Positions 41,570 to 45,510 of a DNA stretch of 45,510 nucleotides are shown piece by piece; position 1 is the stretch's first letter, and each line of letters begins with the position of its first letter. The position numbers and the translations under genes were made by a program. Source of the DNA: Plesiocystis pacifica SIR-1 (GTDB lineage: Bacteria > Myxococcota_A > Polyangia > Nannocystales > Nannocystaceae); contig NZ_ABCS01000080.1 in assembly GCF_000170895.1 (NCBI RefSeq), positions 1 to 45,510 of the forward strand, given 5' to 3'. The notes beneath the pieces were generated by a model. The model saw only the letters and a program-made list of their open reading frames with translations. It was not told the DNA's origin and did not search any database.

Positions 41570-41650
41570 TGTGAGACATGCTAGCTTCGCCACTCTAGCT
41601 CGGTCTGGGAGGTCCAGACCGTGCAGCGCCCCCATCCGTCCGGAGCACAC

Positions 41651-41869
41651 ATGTCCCGCACAGAGATCCAAGACAACAAGTGGGAAATCGAGGCTAGCAA
41701 GCCCCCCATCACCACCCCCGCCTCCATCGGGATGATGATCATGATGGGCGGATTCACGCTGTTCTTCGTGGGCATCTTCATCGGGTCCGTCGTCGGGACC
41801 TTCACGGACCCGGCCGAGATGGACTTCGACAAGACCCAAAAAGAAGGCGACGCCTCCAACAAGGAGTAG
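41651..41869 (+). CDS. Small single-pass membrane protein
   Basis: A 72-residue protein. Residues 1-23 are polar, one transmembrane helix runs from about 26 to 49 (GMMIMMGGFTLFFVGIFIGSVV), and the C-terminus is short and charged. CGGAG lies 6-7 nt before the ATG at 41651. No family recognised. The position between a lipoprotein and PgeF gives no clear hint of a role. Confidence 0.7.
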   Translation: MSRTEIQDNKWEIEASKPPITTPASIGMMIMMGGFTLFFVGIFIGSVVGTFTDPAEMDFDKTQKEGDASNKE

Positions 41870-41902
41870 CCCTCGGGTTGCCTTGGCGTCACCGCTTTGG
41901 CG

Positions 41903-42682
41903 TTAGAGGCCGACGAAGCTGAGGTGCTGGCCGATGCCAGCGCCGTCGCGTCGGTACGAAAAATAGCGATCGGGATGCGCGTGGGTGCAAGCGCCCACGC
42001 GTTCGATTTGGTTGGCAGGTAGGCCCGCGGCCTCGAGCTGGGCGCGGACGCAGGCGACGAGATCGACGTGGGGCTTGGCGTAGCCCTCGCGGGCGACGAG
42101 GGGCTGGGCGAGCCCGAGCTGGTCGGCGATCGCGTCGAACTGCGCGGCGACCTCCTCGCCGACCTCGAAGGCGTCGAGCTCGATGCAGGGGCCGATCGCC
42201 GCGAGGAGATCTTCGGGCCGAGCGCCGCCCGGGCCGCACAGCTGGGCCACGGCGACCCCGGCGATGTCGGCTGCGGTGCCGCGCCAGCCCGAGTGGACGG
42301 CGGCGGCGACGGTGCCCTGGCGATCGACGAGCAGGATGGGCACGCAGTCCGCCGTCATCACCGCGAGCACGGGGCGCTCGTTTGCGGGAGTCTCCGCTCC
42401 GGCTTGGATGCGGTGCCAGACGCCGTCGGCCTCGCTGCCTTCGACCACCTCGCTCGCCGGGATCACCGCGGCCCCGTGGACCTGGCGGACGCGGACCAGC
42501 CTGCGACCGGCGTAGCCGCCCATGTCCGCGAGCAGGCGCAGGTTCTCGGCGACCTTGTCCGGCGCGTCGCCCCAGCGCCCGCCGAGGTTCATGGACGAAA
42601 AGCGCCCCGAGCTGACCCCGCCCAGGCGGGTCGAGAAGCCGTGGACGACACCCTCGGGGAAGTGACTCGCGCGCTCGATCAC
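41903..42682 (-). CDS. pgeF: PgeF/YfiH family copper- or zinc-dependent oxidoreductase/phosphorylase
   Basis: A 259-residue member of the laccase-domain (YfiH) family. The metal-site residues are visible: His69 (VRQVHG), Cys113 (MTADCVP) and His130 (AVHSGWRG), and GPCIELDAFEV follows. Members act on purine nucleosides and have been linked to peptidoglycan editing and cytosolic oxidoreductase activity. The GTG start at 42682 is chosen because the family begins (V/M)IERASHF here and TACGCT lies 7 nt upstream; the longer frame to 42763 would overlap the divergent gene. Confidence 0.88.
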   Translation of the reverse strand: MIERASHFPEGVVHGFSTRLGGVSSGRFSSMNLGGRWGDAPDKVAENLRLLADMGGYAGRRLVRVRQVHGAAVIPASEVVEGSEADGVWHRIQAGAETPANERPVLAVMTADCVPILLVDRQGTVAAAVHSGWRGTAADIAGVAVAQLCGPGGARPEDLLAAIGPCIELDAFEVGEEVAAQFDAIADQLGLAQPLVAREGYAKPHVDLVACVRAQLEAAGLPANQIERVGACTHAHPDRYFSYRRDGAGIGQHLSFVGL

Positions 42683-42689
42683 GGTCCGG

Positions 42690-42695
42690 AGCGTA
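42690..42695 (-). promoter_or_regulatory. Putative leaderless -10 element (TACGCT)
   Basis: On the minus strand TACGCT is followed by 7 nt and the GTG of pgeF. It lies in a 28-bp gap that must also serve the divergent gene at 42711, for which CATACT ends 6 nt before its GTG. Confidence 0.45.
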
Positions 42696-42710
42696 CAGCA
42701 TACTGTCGCC

Positions 42711-44678
42711 GTGGGCTTTGAGATGTCCGCGCTGGTCAGCGCGCCGATCCCCCCAGCGCTCAAGCTCGAGCTGACCCGCGCGGCCCTCGAGCGCTGGCCC
42801 TTTTTGCGCTTGCCCCGGGTCGACGCGCACCCAGAAAGGGTCGTGCTCGGCGGCGCCGAGCGGCGGCGCTTCCTCGAGCCGGTGCTGCCCGGCCCGTGGG
42901 GGCACGAGCTGATCCAGATCTTCGACGCCCGGGTGATCGACGAGCTCGCGGAGTTCTCCGCCGCGTTCCCGGGGCTGAGCTTCGCCTTCGTCTACACCGA
43001 CTGCTTCGGCGGCGTGTGCCAGGACTACGGCGGGGTGTGGCGTGACGGCGAGGTCCTCGAGCCCTTCGACCGCACCCGCGAGGTCAGCCTCTCGGCTTGC
43101 CTGGGGGCCGTCGAGCTCGAGACCGACGGCTACTTCGACCCTTTCGTGCGCGAGCACTTCGCCCCGGCCCTGAACCCGGCGGGCTTTGGCGCGGCGCTCG
43201 TCCCCGTGTTCGCCGGCTTGCGCGACGCGATCGACGTGGACGAGCCGAACCTGGCGGACGCCGAAGATCTCGGCGTCGGTCCGACCGAGGCCGCGCGGGC
43301 CCGCGACTTCCTGGCCTGCCGCGACCGCCCCCAGCGCCTGCGCATGCTCGTCGCTTCGGCTCGTCAGCTCCCCCATCACGCGACGGTCTGCGGGCCCCGA
43401 GCGCGACGCGGGCCGCTGATCCAGCTCGGGCCCCAGGCGTCGACATCGACGGCTCCCGGCGAGGCCGACGAGGCCGAGTGGACCTGGTGCCTCGACGCGG
43501 GCCTGCCCGAAGACGACGCGGGCCGAGGCGCGCTGTGTGAGCGGATCGCCGGCTCCATCGAGCCCCTGGTGCGAAGCGGGCGGCCGCCGCAGAGCGTGGT
43601 CGTGGCGCTGCCCGGGGAGGTGAGCGAAGCCCACGCGCGGGCGCTCCAGCGCAGCTGGGAGGGGCGGCGTCCCTTGGGGCTCACGAGCTTCGCCTGGCCC
43701 GAGCTGACCGTCGTCGACGGCCCGAGCCTGGCCGAGTCGAGCCGGGCCGTGCACGCGCGGGCGGACGAAGACGGCGTCATCACCCCGGCGCTGTGGCTCG
43801 CGCAGACCCTCGAGAGCCGGCGGACGGGCGGAGCTCTGGACCCGCGGGAGCGCGAGTTCATGGCCAGCTTGGACCGCGAGCTGGGCGAGGCCGGCGAGCT
43901 CGAGGCGATGGCGGTGTTCGGCGACTGGCTCGGCGGCCAGCCCGAACGGACACCCGGCGGGCCTGCGGCCGTGGAGGCGCTGGCCATGGACCTGCGTCAG
44001 CGCGAGAGCGGGGAAGAGAGCCTCGGCGCCTCGCTGGCGACGCTGCGCGGCCAGTGCTGGAGCGAGCCCGAGCGGGCGCTGGCGACCTTCGCCGCCCTGG
44101 GTCGCGGGCGCGAGCACCCGGCCTCGGCCTTCGACGCGCACTGGTGGCCGCACATCGACGCGCGCTGGGCCGGCCCCTTCCTCACCCGGCTGATCGTGCG
44201 CTCGGCGTGGACCAACCGCTACCGCGCGGGGCACGTGGGGGTCGATCAGTGGACGAGCTACGACCGGCCGACCCACGCCCACGACGCCATCGCGGCTTTT
44301 TTGAGCCTGCCGATGGCGCGCTACCTGAGCGAGCGACGGGTGATCTTGCTGAACTCGCCGCTGTGCCCCGACCTGTCGGGGGCGCGCCTGGGCGGCCTGC
44401 GCCTCGACAAGGCCGAGTTCATTCAGGCTTCGATGGCCCGCGCCCACCTGCGCGGCGCCGACCTACGCCGGGCTCGCTTCAACCATGCCGACCTCAGCGG
44501 CGCCGACCTGCGCGAGGCGATCGTGTGGAACGCCGACTTTCGCCGGGCAGACCTGCGCGGGGCGGACCTGCGCGGGGCCTCCCTCAGCGAGGCGGACCTG
44601 CGCTTCGCCGATCTACGCGGCGCCCGGCTCGACGACGCCGACCTGGACGACGCGCGCCTCGACGGCGCGCTGCGCTGA
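42711..44678 (+). CDS. Pentapeptide-repeat protein with large unknown N-terminal region
   Basis: A 655-residue protein. The last 100 or so residues (about 553-653) are pentapeptide repeats of the A(D/N)LxxAxL type, for example ADLSGADLREA and ADLRGADLRGASLSEADL, enough for roughly five coils of a right-handed beta-helix. The first 200 residues form a distinct region with FAFVYTDCFGGVCQDYGGVW; the middle is helical with no known motif. No signal peptide. The GTG at 42711 has CATACT 6 nt upstream; an ATG at 42723 is the alternative. The repeat domain is at the C-terminus behind 550 residues, so a Qnr-like gyrase-protection role should not be assumed. Confidence 0.75.
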   Translation: MGFEMSALVSAPIPPALKLELTRAALERWPFLRLPRVDAHPERVVLGGAERRRFLEPVLPGPWGHELIQIFDARVIDELAEFSAAFPGLSFAFVYTDCFGGVCQDYGGVWRDGEVLEPFDRTREVSLSACLGAVELETDGYFDPFVREHFAPALNPAGFGAALVPVFAGLRDAIDVDEPNLADAEDLGVGPTEAARARDFLACRDRPQRLRMLVASARQLPHHATVCGPRARRGPLIQLGPQASTSTAPGEADEAEWTWCLDAGLPEDDAGRGALCERIAGSIEPLVRSGRPPQSVVVALPGEVSEAHARALQRSWEGRRPLGLTSFAWPELTVVDGPSLAESSRAVHARADEDGVITPALWLAQTLESRRTGGALDPREREFMASLDRELGEAGELEAMAVFGDWLGGQPERTPGGPAAVEALAMDLRQRESGEESLGASLATLRGQCWSEPERALATFAALGRGREHPASAFDAHWWPHIDARWAGPFLTRLIVRSAWTNRYRAGHVGVDQWTSYDRPTHAHDAIAAFLSLPMARYLSERRVILLNSPLCPDLSGARLGGLRLDKAEFIQASMARAHLRGADLRRARFNHADLSGADLREAIVWNADFRRADLRGADLRGASLSEADLRFADLRGARLDDADLDDARLDGALR

Positions 44679-44693
44679 ACCCAGAGCCTCGGC

Positions 44694-45437
44694 TCAAGGG
44701 GGGTCGAACATCCCGTCGAGGGTGACCTGCTCGAGGGCGTGGGCCTCGAAGGCCGCCTTGACCTGGCCGAGCCCCGAGTTCTCGTTGATCTCCCCGTCGA
44801 GGGTGTCGACGTCGAGGGCGTAGAGGATGAACTGGTAGGTGTGCTCGGCGGGCGGGCAGGGACCCGCGTAGCCGTGCCAGCCGGCGTAGGACTCGGCCTG
44901 GATCGCGCCCGGGACGTCGGCGGGCATGGGCATCTTGTCGACGTCGGCGGGCAGGCCCGTCGCGCCGGCGTCGATGTTCCAGATCGCCGAGTGGTCGAAG
45001 GAGAAGGTCAGGTCGGTGAAGAACACCGCGAAGCTCTGGGTCTCGGCCGGCGCGTTCTCCCAGTCGAGCTGCGGCGACACGTTGGCGCCGAAGCAGGTGT
45101 TGTCGTCGGGGATCACGCCGCCGTCGTCGTAGGCCGGGGAGCTCAGCGTGAACGGCCCGCCGCCCGTCTCCGTCTCCGTCGTCTCCTCGGACTCGGACTC
45201 GGACTCGGACTCGGTCTCGGTGGTGTCCGTGGACTCCTCGGACTCGGTGGTCTCGGTGGTGTCCGTGGACTCGGTCGACTCCTCGGTGTCGGAGGACTCT
45301 TCGGTCTCGGTGTCCTCGGTGTGGGAGTGCTCGTCGGCGTGCTCGTCGGCGCCCTCGTCCGTGTCGTCGGAGCTGCAGGCGCTCAAGGTCAGCATGGCCG
45401 CGCTCGCGAGCGCAGCGGTGATCGAAAGCCATCGCAT
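44694..45437 (-). CDS. PEBP/YbhB-family lipoprotein (Raf kinase inhibitor-like)
   Basis: A 247-residue protein. The signal peptide ends LSAC (Cys21), followed by about 70 residues almost wholly Asp, Glu, Ser and Thr, then a PEBP domain. The domain shows SPAYDDGGVIPDDNTCFGAN, SPQLDWENAP, FAVFFTDLT and YAGPCPPAEHTYQFILYALD, as in bacterial YbhB/YbcL proteins. The linker DNA is a run of near-perfect hexamers (GACTCG-like, 45185-45350) and could vary in length without a frameshift. TAGCGT lies 6 nt before the ATG. It is probably exposed on the cell surface; ligand unknown. Confidence 0.88.
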   Translation of the reverse strand: MRWLSITAALASAAMLTLSACSSDDTDEGADEHADEHSHTEDTETEESSDTEESTESTDTTETTESEESTDTTETESESESESEETTETETGGGPFTLSSPAYDDGGVIPDDNTCFGANVSPQLDWENAPAETQSFAVFFTDLTFSFDHSAIWNIDAGATGLPADVDKMPMPADVPGAIQAESYAGWHGYAGPCPPAEHTYQFILYALDVDTLDGEINENSGLGQVKAAFEAHALEQVTLDGMFDPP

Positions 45438-45443
45438 GGGCGC

Positions 45444-45449
45444 ACGCTA
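45444..45449 (-). promoter_or_regulatory. Putative leaderless -10 element (TAGCGT)
   Basis: On the minus strand TAGCGT is followed by 6 nt (gcgccc) and the ATG of the PEBP lipoprotein gene, the same hexamer and spacing as at 2762. Confidence 0.5.
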
Positions 45450-45510
45450 TCAGGCTTTGGGACCGAGCCTCGGTGTCGAGTCCCCGGCCGGTGTGGCGGA
45501 CGGAGGGGGT

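Overview
The window is a very G+C-rich chromosomal segment with strong third-position G/C bias. It most resembles a myxobacterium of the Nannocystineae type (Plesiocystis, Enhygromyxa, Nannocystis). The hints are several lipoproteins with long Asp/Glu/Ser/Thr-rich linkers after the lipid cysteine, three ECF sigma factors with two anti-sigma genes, a eukaryote-like Ser/Thr kinase, a RetSat-like oxidase, an SLC12-type cotransporter and tandem AIM24 genes. This assignment is an inference. No rRNA, tRNA, CRISPR array, prophage or transposase was recognised.

Layout. 1-4.7 kb: two divergent ECF sigma genes, one with a translationally coupled zinc anti-sigma gene, then an ExoIII-type nuclease and an M2 (ACE-like) peptidase lipoprotein. 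4.7-5.5 kb: a compositionally different stretch with an orphan RelE/ParE-like gene. 5.5-11.5 kb: enoyl-reductase-like MDR protein, Mini-III RNase, a secreted protein, an MBL-fold lipoprotein, a RetSat-like oxidase and an MscS-type channel. 11.5-17 kb: one 1832-residue protein that fuses an SLC12 cotransporter to a long helical region and a P-loop ATPase; it is translationally coupled to the MscS gene. 17-25.3 kb: bPH-like membrane protein, haloalkane-dehalogenase-like lipoprotein, divergent SDR/LysR pair around a palindromic operator, lipoprotein, threonine synthase and M48 protease. 25.4-27.6 kb: three tandem AIM24 genes closed by a strong terminator. 27.7-35 kb: STAS-like protein, hydrolase/AMP-ligase fusion, voltage-gated K+ channel, repeats and a patatin. 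35-40.2 kb: FAS1 protein, SigK-like sigma, RskA-like anti-sigma, Ser/Thr kinase and ADP-ribosylglycohydrolase. 40.5-45.4 kb: lipoprotein, small membrane protein, PgeF/YfiH, pentapeptide-repeat protein and PEBP lipoprotein.

Three non-genic signals stand out. (1) At least ten genes lacking a Shine-Dalgarno site carry a TAnnnT-like hexamer (often TAGGCT, TAGCGT or TACGCT) ending 6-7 nt before the start codon, which suggests leaderless transcription; it also helps choose starts, including GTG starts. (2) A roughly 145-bp structured repeat occurs three times, and one end always coincides with the stop codon of a neighbouring gene. (3) A second structured repeat with a G-rich loop and a 10-bp stem shows a compensatory base-pair change between copies. 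The most unusual gene is the SLC12-helical-ATPase fusion, which with the MscS channel looks like an osmotic or ion-balance module not described to my knowledge.
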